12,801 bases of DNA from an uncultured Eubacteriales bacterium (lineage in GTDB: Bacteria; Bacillota; Clostridia; Oscillospirales; CAG-272), in the NCBI GenBank assembly GCA_900321265.1, contig ONVJ01000064.1, forward strand, positions 1 to 12,801, given 5' to 3'. Shown here piece by piece: positions 6,166-12,801 of this stretch. Each line of letters opens with the position of its first letter. Within the stretch, counting starts at the first letter, position 1. The translations under genes and the position numbers were made by a program. The notes beneath the pieces are model-generated. The model saw only the letters and a program-made list of their open reading frames with translations, searched no databases and was not told the DNA's origin.

Positions 6166-6930
6166 ATGAAAAGATCATTTGTAAAAGACAGTCTAAGAGT
6201 GGGCATATACGAAAGCCGCGCCGAGATGGGCGCCGCCGCCGCGGCCGACGTCTCTGCATGTATCTCCGCCCTCATGAAGGAAAAACCCTTCATAAACATG
6301 ATATTCGCCGCGGCTCCGTCTCAGAACGAGGTCCTGGCGTCGCTCGCCGCCGACAAAAGCATATGCTGGGAGCGGATTAACGCATTCCACATGGACGAGT
6401 ACATCGGCCTTGACAGAGACGCGCCCCAGGGCTTCGGAAACTTCATGAAGGAGCACCTCTTCGGTCTCGTTCCCTTCGCGACGGTGAATCTCATATCCTG
6501 CGAGGCCGAAGACGCCGAGGCCGAGTGCAAAAGATACGCCTCGCTCCTTGCCGCCTTCCCGCCCGACATCGTCGTCATGGGCATCGGCGAGAACGGCCAC
6601 ATCGCCTTCAACGACCCGCCGGTCGCCGATTTCAAAGATCCGCTGGCGGTAAAGCCGGTCCCGCTCGATCCTGTCTGCCGGCAGCAGCAGGTAAACGACG
6701 GCTGCTTCGCGCGGCTGGATGACGTTCCCCTGACGGCGATAACCCTCACCGTACCGACCCTCGTCTCGGCGCCGCACCTCTTCTGCGTCGTGCCGGCGTC
6801 GACAAAGGCGGAAGCCGTGAAGAAGACGGTGGAGGGAAGCATCGGCGAGCACTGCCCGGCGACCGCGCTGAGGCTGCATCCCGACGCGACGCTCTACCTC
6901 GATCCCGACAGCTCCGCCCTGCTCGGCTGA
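6166..6930 (+). CDS. nagB: NagB-type glucosamine-6-phosphate deaminase homologue
   Basis: This 254-residue cytosolic enzyme is expected to turn glucosamine-6-phosphate into fructose-6-phosphate and ammonia. The hexosamine-phosphate isomerase fold is shown by FHMDEYIGL (D77 at the position of the E. coli proton-transfer Asp72), by GIGENGHIAFNDP (139-151, H145 matching E. coli His143), and by STKAEAVKKTVEG (212-224). It departs from E. coli NagB: Asp141 is N143 here, Glu148 is D150, and the phosphate loop GGTP is replaced by APSQNEV. It therefore belongs to a divergent branch, and the exact substrate is uncertain. An AGGA lies 5 nt before the ATG. Its stop codon is only 1 nt before nagA, implying translational coupling and supporting a role in the same pathway. 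Confidence 0.85.
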   Translation: MKRSFVKDSLRVGIYESRAEMGAAAAADVSACISALMKEKPFINMIFAAAPSQNEVLASLAADKSICWERINAFHMDEYIGLDRDAPQGFGNFMKEHLFGLVPFATVNLISCEAEDAEAECKRYASLLAAFPPDIVVMGIGENGHIAFNDPPVADFKDPLAVKPVPLDPVCRQQQVNDGCFARLDDVPLTAITLTVPTLVSAPHLFCVVPASTKAEAVKKTVEGSIGEHCPATALRLHPDATLYLDPDSSALLG

Positions 6931-6931
6931 C

Positions 6932-8086
6932 ATGAAAACAAGGCTTAAAAGCGACCGGATAGTCCTCCGGGACTCGCTCTTCGACGGTTACGTCTATGTC
7001 TCGGACGGAAAGATAGCCGGCCTCTCGGCGGAAGCGATGCCCGCGGACGAAGAGTATGATTTTACCGGACTCTTCCTTTCTCCGGGCTTCATCGACATCC
7101 ACACCCACGGAGGCGGGGGACACGCCTTCGCCGACTCCTCCCCCTCCGAGGTGATCGCCGGCTGCGACTTTCACCTCTCGCACGGCACGACCTCGATCCT
7201 CCCCACCGTTTCGTCAAGCCCCTTCGCGGACATGAAGAGATCGCTTGAAAACATCGCCGGGGCGATGCGATCGGGCGGATCGAAGGCGAACATCATCGGG
7301 GCCCATCTGGAAGGCCCCTACCTCTCGCCGGCGCAGTCGGGCGCGCAGCACGCCGACTACCTGACCCCGCCGAATCCGGAGGAATACCTCCCTCTCGTCG
7401 AAGAGTATCTTCCCTTCATAAAGCGCTGGACATACGCCCCCGAGCTCGACCCCTGCGGAGAGTTCTGCCGCTTTCTGACAGAGCGCGGGATCATCGCCTC
7501 CCCGGGGCACACCGACGCTAAATACTCCGACATGCTGACCGCGGCGGAAAACGGCGCGAAGCTCGTCACCCACCTTTACTCCTGCACATCGACTGTGACG
7601 AGACAGCAGGGCTTCAGGACGCCCGGCGTCATCGAATCTGTCTTCCTGCTTGACGCCTACACCGCCGAGATCATCGCCGACGGAAGGCACCTGCCTCCCG
7701 AGCTCATAAAGATGATACTGAAGATAAAGGGCCCCGACCGCGTGATCGCCGTCACCGACAGCCTTTCGGTCGCCGGGTCGGATATTAAGAGCGGGACCAT
7801 GTGCGGCACCGACTTCATTATCGAGGAGGGTGTCGCGAGGCTCCCCGACCGCTCGGCCTTCGTCGGCAGCATAGCGACCGGCGATATCCTCGTCAGGACC
7901 CTCGTCCGCGACTGCGGACTTGCCCTGCCCGAAGCAATCCGGCTCGTATCCGCAAATCCCGCAAGGCTTCTCGGCCTCGGCAAGGGCGAGATCCGCGAAG
8001 GCTTCGACGCCGATCTTGCCGTGTTTGACAACTTCTTTGACGTGTCGGATGTCTTCGTCGCCGGGAAACGCGTTTCGGGCAGATAA
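6932..8086 (+). CDS. nagA: N-acetylglucosamine-6-phosphate deacetylase
   Basis: This 384-residue amidohydrolase removes acetate from GlcNAc-6-phosphate to give glucosamine-6-phosphate for NagB. The length is normal for the family. The metal ligands and catalytic residues are all visible: HTH (H57, H59) after GFID, E127 in HLEGPYL, H193 in PGHTDA, H214 in THLYS, and the catalytic D276 in TDSLSVAG. H253 in DGRHLPPE matches the substrate-binding histidine of the family. The HxH pair suggests the two-metal form known from B. subtilis rather than the single-zinc E. coli form. There is no Shine-Dalgarno before the ATG, which lies 1 nt after the nagB stop, so translation probably depends on coupling. 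Confidence 0.95.
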   Translation: MKTRLKSDRIVLRDSLFDGYVYVSDGKIAGLSAEAMPADEEYDFTGLFLSPGFIDIHTHGGGGHAFADSSPSEVIAGCDFHLSHGTTSILPTVSSSPFADMKRSLENIAGAMRSGGSKANIIGAHLEGPYLSPAQSGAQHADYLTPPNPEEYLPLVEEYLPFIKRWTYAPELDPCGEFCRFLTERGIIASPGHTDAKYSDMLTAAENGAKLVTHLYSCTSTVTRQQGFRTPGVIESVFLLDAYTAEIIADGRHLPPELIKMILKIKGPDRVIAVTDSLSVAGSDIKSGTMCGTDFIIEEGVARLPDRSAFVGSIATGDILVRTLVRDCGLALPEAIRLVSANPARLLGLGKGEIREGFDADLAVFDNFFDVSDVFVAGKRVSGR

Positions 8087-8101
8087 ACGGGTTTCGGATA
8101 T

Positions 8102-9085
8102 ATGAAAAACACACAAAAGGGCAGCGGCGGCCCCTCCTTTATCGCCGCGATGGACGTCGGCGGGACCAAGACGGTAGGCTTTGTCGCCGACGCCGAAGGC
8201 AACATCATCGCCTCGGCGCGGGACAGGGGGATCACCCCCGTCGACGCCCCCGCCTCAGAGTGCGTCGCGCTCTATACCGGATTCCTCCGGAGGCTCTTCG
8301 ACTCCGCCGGGGTGACCGCGGACGCGACCTACTGTTCGATCGCCGCGATCGAGCACTACACCCCCGATTTTCAGAACGGGATCGCCGAAGCCGTCGGCGA
8401 CAGGGCAGGCATCCTCAGGGCCGAGCCCGACGGGCTCTGCCTGATATCCGGCATGCTGGGACACGCCGACGGAGCCTCGATGGTCTGCGGGACGGGATCC
8501 TCCCTCTATGTCAGAAGCGGCGAAGACTGGTTCCGCGTCGGCGGCTGGGGACATCTGATCGACAGCTGCGGCAGCGGCTTCGTCCTCGGGCGGCTGGCGA
8601 TACGCGCCGTGCTCCGCGAGTACGACGGGCGGGGCGAGAAGACGCTGCTCACCCCTCTCTGTGAGGAAAAGTGCGGCCGTCCGATACCCGACGACTACGA
8701 CAGGATATACTCTCTCGGCAGGCCATACGTGGCCTCCTACGCCGGCTGCGTCTTCGAGGCGAGGCGGCACGGGGACGCCGTCGCGTCGAAGATCTTCGAC
8801 GACTGCGCCGCCGACATGGCCGAGCTGATCGCGACCGCACTGAGGAGAACGGGCAAAAAGCCCTCAGAGCTCCCACTCTTCATGAACGGAGGGATATTCG
8901 CCCACTGGCCCGAATACCCCGAGGCGATCCTCGCCCTCGCGCCGGCCGGCGTCAGGGCGTCGGTAGCCACCGTCCCGCCGGTCTACGGCTGCGCCGTCGA
9001 GGCGATGTACAGCCTCGGACTCGGATGCACGCCGGCTTTCAGAGCGAAACTTCTTGACGGGATCGCCCGCGCCGGTCTCGCCTGA
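8102..9085 (+). CDS. N-acetylglucosamine kinase-like (BadF/BadG/BcrA/BcrD ATPase family)
   Basis: This 327-residue ASKHA-fold kinase most likely phosphorylates free N-acetylglucosamine to feed NagA. The phosphate-1 loop is MDVGGTKT (17-24), phosphate-2 is CGTGSS (129-134), GGWGHLIDSCGSGF (147-160) is the segment typical of GlcNAc kinases in this family, and NGGIF (262-266) is the adenosine loop. The gene starts 15 nt after nagA, with only a weak ribosome site. A kinase here implies that free GlcNAc enters by a non-PTS transporter or arises by recycling; no transporter is in the window. Another amino sugar as substrate (GalNAc, GlcN, MurNAc) cannot be excluded. Confidence 0.88.
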   Translation: MKNTQKGSGGPSFIAAMDVGGTKTVGFVADAEGNIIASARDRGITPVDAPASECVALYTGFLRRLFDSAGVTADATYCSIAAIEHYTPDFQNGIAEAVGDRAGILRAEPDGLCLISGMLGHADGASMVCGTGSSLYVRSGEDWFRVGGWGHLIDSCGSGFVLGRLAIRAVLREYDGRGEKTLLTPLCEEKCGRPIPDDYDRIYSLGRPYVASYAGCVFEARRHGDAVASKIFDDCAADMAELIATALRRTGKKPSELPLFMNGGIFAHWPEYPEAILALAPAGVRASVATVPPVYGCAVEAMYSLGLGCTPAFRAKLLDGIARAGLA

Positions 9086-9120
9086 CACGCGCACAGACAC
9101 ACCTTGTTGACGGAGGCAAA

Positions 9121-11229
9121 ATGCCGCTGAGCGAAAAAGACCTGCTGACATACGAAGAATTCACAGAAAAGCTCGGATTCATTCCGGGAGAACAGAAGGA
9201 AGCCGCGATTAAGGCGACGGAGGGGCAGACGCTCCTTCTCGCCGTCCCCGGAAGCGGAAAGACGACGGCTCTCGTCGCCCGGATCGGATATATGGTGCGC
9301 TGCCTCGGGATCGATCCCGAAAGCATCCTCACCGTCACATATACCGTCGCCGCCGCGGGCGACATGAAGGCAAGATACCTCTCGCTCTTCGGAGACGAAG
9401 GGCCGCAGCCCGAGTTCCGGACGATAAACGGCATCTGCGCGTCGGTCATCTCATACTATTCGCGCACGACCGGCAGGACCGCCTTCAGACTCTGCGACGA
9501 CGAAAGGACAAGCTCGGCGATGATCTCCGCGATCTTCCGCGAGCTGACCGGGGAATACGCCGCCGAGAACGACATAAGAGAGATAAAGACGGCGATCACC
9601 TACGTCAAGAACACGATGATGCCCGACGTCGATATCGAAAAGATCGACGGCATCGCCATGGGAAAGTTCCCCGGGATATACCGGGAATACCGCCGCCGGA
9701 TGAACGAAGCCTCGCTCATGGACTACGACGATCAGATGGTCTATTCTCTCGCGATATTCAGAAAATACCCGGATATACTTGAGAGATTCAGAAAAAAATA
9801 CAGATTCATCTGCGTCGACGAGGCTCAGGACACCTCGCTCATCCAGCACCGGATCATAAAGGAGCTGGCGGGCCCCGACGGAAATCTCTTCATGGTCGGT
9901 GACGAGGACCAGAGCATCTACGGCTTCCGCGCGGCCTGCCCCGAAGAGCTCACCGGTTTTGAGAAGAACTATCCCGGCGGGCGGGTGCTGCTGATGGAGG
10001 ACAACTACCGCTCGGCGGAGGAGATCGTCGCCTCGGCGGACGGCTTCATCCGGAGCAACAAGCAGAGGCATCCCAAGACCATGCGCGCCGCCGCCGGCAC
10101 CGGAGGGAGCATAACCGAGGTAAAAGTCGCCTCGCGCGCCGATCAGTATACCGAGCTTCTCAGGGCCGCGAAAAACTGCCGCGTTAAGACCGCGGTTCTC
10201 TACCGGGACAACGAGTCCTCCCTGCCGCTGGTCGATCTTCTGACGAGACAGGGCGTCGACTTCGATCTGCGCGCGTCGGATTTCGTCTTCTTCCAGAGCC
10301 GGGTGGTGCGGGACATCGTCTCGGTGCTGAAGCTGGCGATCGACGGCCGCGACCGCGAAGCCTATATGAACGTCTACAACAAGATATCCCCTTTTCTCAG
10401 CAAGGCGCTCGCCGAAAAGGCGGTCGCGATGAGCGAGGCGGAGGGCACCGACATATACGACGCGGTCTGCCGCCTCGACGAGCTGGGAAAGGACCGTCTG
10501 TCCTACGCATCGATCTCCCGCAAGGCGCTGAAACTGATGGCAAGATCGGCTCCCGACGCAGCGATCGGGGCGATAATGAACGGCCTCGGATACGCCGGAT
10601 TCCTTGAAAGATCGAAGATATTCTCGGCAAAGCCCGGGATCCTCTCGGCGCTGGCGAAGAACGAGAGGACGGTCGGCGCCTTTCTCTGGCGTCTGACCGA
10701 GCTCGAGCGTATCGTCGCGGAAAGAGCCGCCGAGCCGCCGCGGGGCCTCTTCACCCTCTCCACCGTCCATATGGCCAAAGGCCTCGAATACGACTGCGTA
10801 TGGCTGATGGACATGACCGACGACATAACCCCCGGCCACGCCGTCCTCAGGGACTATCTGCAGAATCCGAAGTCCTTCGCGACATACGAAGAGGAGCGGC
10901 GGATATTCTACGTCGCCGTGACCCGCGCGAAAAAAAGCCTGAAGATATTCAGGATCAAGGGCTCGGACGCCCGCTTCGCGGCAGAACTCATCGACTGCAG
11001 GGACAGATTCAGAAAAGCCCTGGCCGAGGCGATCCGCCTTGGACAGGCCCCTGCGATCCCCGGGAGGACTGTCGGGGGAGCCTCGGTAAAGCTGGGGGCC
11101 AGGGTGCGGCATCCGCGCTTCGGCGAGGGCACCGTCACCGGCAGGACCGACAAAAGAGTCACGGTCGCCTATGACTGCGGGGAATTACGCGAATACATCG
11201 CCTCCGCCGTGACATTCGAACTGATATAG
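9121..11229 (+). CDS. UvrD/PcrA-type superfamily 1 DNA helicase
   Basis: This 702-residue ATP-dependent 3'-5' helicase is complete in its motifs. It shows a Q motif around Q25, Walker A AVPGSGKTT (41-49), motif Ia TYTVAAAGDMKAR (73-85), Walker B DEAQD (233-237), motif III GDEDQSIYGFRAA (260-272), motif IV NYRS (295-298), motif V TVHMAKGLEYD (548-558) and motif VI RRIFYVAVTRAK (593-604). Residues 657-702 (GARVRHPRFGEGTV) form the Tudor-like C-terminal domain that lets PcrA/UvrD contact RNA polymerase. The family role is in repair, replication restart and clearing of transcription complexes. It is about 40 residues shorter than typical PcrA, and whether it is the main PcrA or a paralogue is open. 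GGAGG lies 4 nt before the ATG. It sits 35 nt after the kinase and may share its transcript. Confidence 0.93.
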   Translation: MPLSEKDLLTYEEFTEKLGFIPGEQKEAAIKATEGQTLLLAVPGSGKTTALVARIGYMVRCLGIDPESILTVTYTVAAAGDMKARYLSLFGDEGPQPEFRTINGICASVISYYSRTTGRTAFRLCDDERTSSAMISAIFRELTGEYAAENDIREIKTAITYVKNTMMPDVDIEKIDGIAMGKFPGIYREYRRRMNEASLMDYDDQMVYSLAIFRKYPDILERFRKKYRFICVDEAQDTSLIQHRIIKELAGPDGNLFMVGDEDQSIYGFRAACPEELTGFEKNYPGGRVLLMEDNYRSAEEIVASADGFIRSNKQRHPKTMRAAAGTGGSITEVKVASRADQYTELLRAAKNCRVKTAVLYRDNESSLPLVDLLTRQGVDFDLRASDFVFFQSRVVRDIVSVLKLAIDGRDREAYMNVYNKISPFLSKALAEKAVAMSEAEGTDIYDAVCRLDELGKDRLSYASISRKALKLMARSAPDAAIGAIMNGLGYAGFLERSKIFSAKPGILSALAKNERTVGAFLWRLTELERIVAERAAEPPRGLFTLSTVHMAKGLEYDCVWLMDMTDDITPGHAVLRDYLQNPKSFATYEEERRIFYVAVTRAKKSLKIFRIKGSDARFAAELIDCRDRFRKALAEAIRLGQAPAIPGRTVGGASVKLGARVRHPRFGEGTVTGRTDKRVTVAYDCGELREYIASAVTFELI

Positions 11230-11237
11230 ATAAATAA

Positions 11238-11252
11238 ATGTGCCGGGCACAT
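11238..11252. promoter_or_regulatory. Short hairpin or palindrome before the acyltransferase
   Basis: ATGTGCC and GGCACAT are perfectly complementary around a single central G. The element sits in the 42-nt gap between helicase and acyltransferase, just before the AAAGGA ribosome site (11259-11264). As RNA the 1-nt loop would open to a stem of about 5-6 bp. No U-run follows, so it is not a terminator. It may be an operator, an mRNA processing site, or chance. Confidence 0.25.
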
Positions 11253-11271
11253 ATACCGAAAGGATAAAAAA

Positions 11272-12603
11272 ATGGCAAAACTCGACATCAGAAAGAAACT
11301 CTCGGAAAGAAAGGGCAAGATCCCGCCCGCCTTCCCCTACGCCTGCCTCAAGGCCTTCGGAGCGGTCCCCAACTGCAAGCGGATGAAGCTCGAGATCGTC
11401 GACAACGTCGGCGTGAAAACGATCCCCGACAACTTCCTCGTCCTCAGCAATCACACCTCCCGCTGCGACTGGCAGTACATCGGGCTGGCATTTTCGGGCC
11501 ACCGGCTGAACTACATGGCCTCCTACATCGAGTTCAACCGCTCTCACATGCACTTCGTCTTCGATCTGCTCAAGGTCATCCCGAAGCGGAACTTCATCAA
11601 CGACATCCACCCGATACTCGAGGTGATGCAGATAATCAGGCAGGGCGGAAACGTCATCCTCTTCCCCGAGGGAAAATCCTCGATCTCGGGCAGCAACCAG
11701 CCGATCATGCCCGGCACCGCGCAGATGGTGAGACAGCTCAAGGTGCCGGTATACTCGACGACGATCCGCGGCGGATACATGTCGAACACCCAGTGGGACA
11801 TCTACGACAGGCCGGGCAAGGTCGTCATCGAGGTCAACCGGCTCTTCACGGTCGAGGAGACACAGACGCTGCCGCTTGACGAGATCGAGCGCAGGATCAA
11901 CACCGCGATCTACAACGACGACTTCGAGTGGAACAGGACCGCCAGAGTAAAATACGAGGGCAACGATCGCATCGCGAACCGCCTTGAGGAGCACCTCTAT
12001 CTCTGCCCGAAGTGCGGCCGCGAGCTGACGATGCACGGCGAGGGCAACGTCTTCAAGTGCACCGCCTGCGGCAACGGCGCGACGATCGACGAGTACTACG
12101 ACCTGCATCCGCTGAACGAAGACTGCCTGATCCCGAAGACGCTCAGAGTCTGGTACGAGCTGCAGCGCCGCAAGTGCTACAGGGATATAAAAAACGACCC
12201 TGACTTCAGGATCGAGGAAAAGGTCACGCTCGGAGCGCTTCCGAACGACCACTATGTCGACAAGACGGTCACCTCCGAGCCGGTCGGCGAAGGCATCATC
12301 ACGCTTGACAGAAACGAGTTCACATACAAGGGGACGAAAAACGGCGAGCCCTTCGAGCTTCACCAGAAAACCGTCAACATGCTTTCGGTCGTGCTTGAGA
12401 CCGACTCCTCCTATTTCGGCGCCTTCTTCGACAACCGCGAGTACTACGAGTTCCACCCCGAGCACAAACTGGTGCCGAAGTGGCTGCTCTCGGTCGAGGA
12501 GTGCCACCGTCTCGCCGGAGGAAAATGGCAGAACAACCTCCCGGAGCAGCAGTGGATCTACGAGGACGACAAGCCTGACGACAGAGAAAAATATTACCTG
12601 TGA
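11272..12603 (+). CDS. PlsC-type acyltransferase with C-terminal zinc ribbon
   Basis: This 443-residue protein carries a lysophospholipid acyltransferase domain in its first half. The catalytic NHTSRCD motif (H61, D66) and the phosphate-binding FPEG motif (131-134) match 1-acylglycerol-3-phosphate acyltransferases, which add an acyl chain to lysophosphatidic acid at the inner face of the membrane. Residues 245-266 are a CPKC...CTAC zinc ribbon (C245, C248, C263, C266). About 175 further residues of mixed, aromatic-rich sequence have no family I recognise. Ordinary PlsC proteins are 200-260 residues, so the C-terminal half is an addition. There is no clear long membrane helix. AAAGGA lies 7 nt before the ATG. 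The acceptor may be a lysophospholipid other than lysophosphatidate. The domain call is secure; the substrate is not. Confidence 0.88.
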   Translation: MAKLDIRKKLSERKGKIPPAFPYACLKAFGAVPNCKRMKLEIVDNVGVKTIPDNFLVLSNHTSRCDWQYIGLAFSGHRLNYMASYIEFNRSHMHFVFDLLKVIPKRNFINDIHPILEVMQIIRQGGNVILFPEGKSSISGSNQPIMPGTAQMVRQLKVPVYSTTIRGGYMSNTQWDIYDRPGKVVIEVNRLFTVEETQTLPLDEIERRINTAIYNDDFEWNRTARVKYEGNDRIANRLEEHLYLCPKCGRELTMHGEGNVFKCTACGNGATIDEYYDLHPLNEDCLIPKTLRVWYELQRRKCYRDIKNDPDFRIEEKVTLGALPNDHYVDKTVTSEPVGEGIITLDRNEFTYKGTKNGEPFELHQKTVNMLSVVLETDSSYFGAFFDNREYYEFHPEHKLVPKWLLSVEECHRLAGGKWQNNLPEQQWIYEDDKPDDREKYYL

Positions 12604-12612
12604 AGGTGTTGT

Positions 12613-12658
12613 AAAAAAAGACCTGCACCTGTCACAGCTTCTCAGCCGTGACAGGTGC
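12613..12658 (-). terminator. Intrinsic terminator between convergent genes
   Basis: GCACCTGTCAC (12625-12635) pairs perfectly with GTGACAGGTGC (12648-12658), an 11-bp stem with a 12-nt loop. On the minus strand it is followed, after AGGTC, by seven U (12619-12613), so it should end the leftward transcript of the phosphoesterase gene. Rightward it is followed only by GTTGCATTT, a poor U-tract, but a hairpin this strong may still end or protect the acyltransferase mRNA 20 nt after its stop. Confidence 0.8.
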
Positions 12659-12685
12659 GTTGCATTTAAAAATTTCAAACTGCTT

Positions 12686-12801
12686 TTACAGCCCCTCGCC
12701 GAACCCGAACAGAAGGTTTTCCGCCCTGTGGCTGTCGGAGCTCATGATAAATCTTCCTCCGCGCGCCGCGATATACTCCCTCTGCTCCGCCGACGGATAG
12801 G
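12686..12801 (-). CDS. C-terminal end of a PHP-domain phosphoesterase (partial)
   Basis: The window holds the last 37 codons and the TAA stop (12688-12686) of a gene running leftward from beyond the right edge. The peptide includes GGRFIMSSDSHRAENLLFGF. The SSDSH motif followed by an acidic residue and leucine, then GF, is typical of the last metal-binding strand of PHP phosphoesterases such as HisJ/HisK histidinol phosphatase. The reading frame uses the GC-rich codons of its neighbours and ends just before a terminator. A nearby PHP hydrolase other than histidinol phosphatase is equally possible from so little sequence. Confidence 0.7.
   Translation of the reverse strand, partial: YPSAEQREYIAARGGRFIMSSDSHRAENLLFGFGEGL

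Noticed and set aside
9451..11112. Long minus-strand open frame opposite the helicase
   Set aside because: It mirrors a helicase gene with all motifs intact, shows no recognisable domain, and results from the lack of stop codons in GC-rich antisense frames.
11185..12678. Long minus-strand open frame opposite the acyltransferase
   Set aside because: It spans the terminator hairpin and the whole acyltransferase gene in antisense, is rich in Val, Asp and Arg as expected of a shadow frame, and has no motif.
1..12801. Mobile element, phage or defence system
   Set aside because: No integrase, transposase, toxin, nuclease island or long terminal repeats are visible. All genes fit housekeeping or sugar metabolism with even base composition.

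Overview
The window looks like chromosomal DNA of a GC-rich, low-abundance-type member of the Bacillota (class Clostridia, perhaps an uncultured Oscillospirales or Christensenellales lineage). The evidence is indirect: an RNase J, a foldase anchored by one N-terminal membrane segment, strong Shine-Dalgarno sequences, near-consensus sigma-A promoters, and a GlcNAc kinase of the BadF/BcrA type. The lineage call is inference. I see no phage, transposon, CRISPR or defence genes.

Left edge (1-226). There is no credible gene here. It holds a run of T-tracts spaced 10 bp apart (29-72), a small hairpin (78-98), the 5' half of a tRNA-Pro(UGG) on the minus strand whose 3' half is missing (98-140), and a perfect 12-bp hairpin flanked by direct repeats (151-211).

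Minus-strand operon (4786 down to 227). A consensus promoter drives RNase J, then a PrsA/SurA-like peptidyl-prolyl isomerase, then a small multi-cysteine zinc-ribbon protein of unknown function. The genes are 43 and 14 nt apart, so co-transcription is likely.

Divergent intergenic region (4679-5000). Two sigma-A promoters face away from each other with their -35 boxes 60 bp apart. The rightward transcript starts with a leader of about 118 nt that can fold into a long branched-looking stem before the GTG start of the first gene.

Plus-strand cluster (5001-12603). In order: a Gfo/Idh/MocA-type oxidoreductase, a NagB-type glucosamine-6-phosphate deaminase homologue, NagA deacetylase, a GlcNAc-kinase-like ATPase, a UvrD/PcrA-type helicase, and a PlsC-type acyltransferase carrying a zinc ribbon. 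The kinase, NagA and NagB form a complete route from free N-acetylglucosamine to fructose-6-phosphate. The leading oxidoreductase may feed a modified amino sugar into it. No transporter is present in the window. The helicase and acyltransferase may be read through from the same promoter but have no obvious metabolic link.

Right edge (12604-12801). A strong hairpin terminator lies between the acyltransferase and the last 37 codons of a convergent, truncated PHP-domain phosphoesterase gene. The most interesting points are the truncated tRNA with its curved-DNA flank, the structured leader of the amino-sugar operon, and the divergent active site of the NagB homologue. None of these amounts to proof of a new system.
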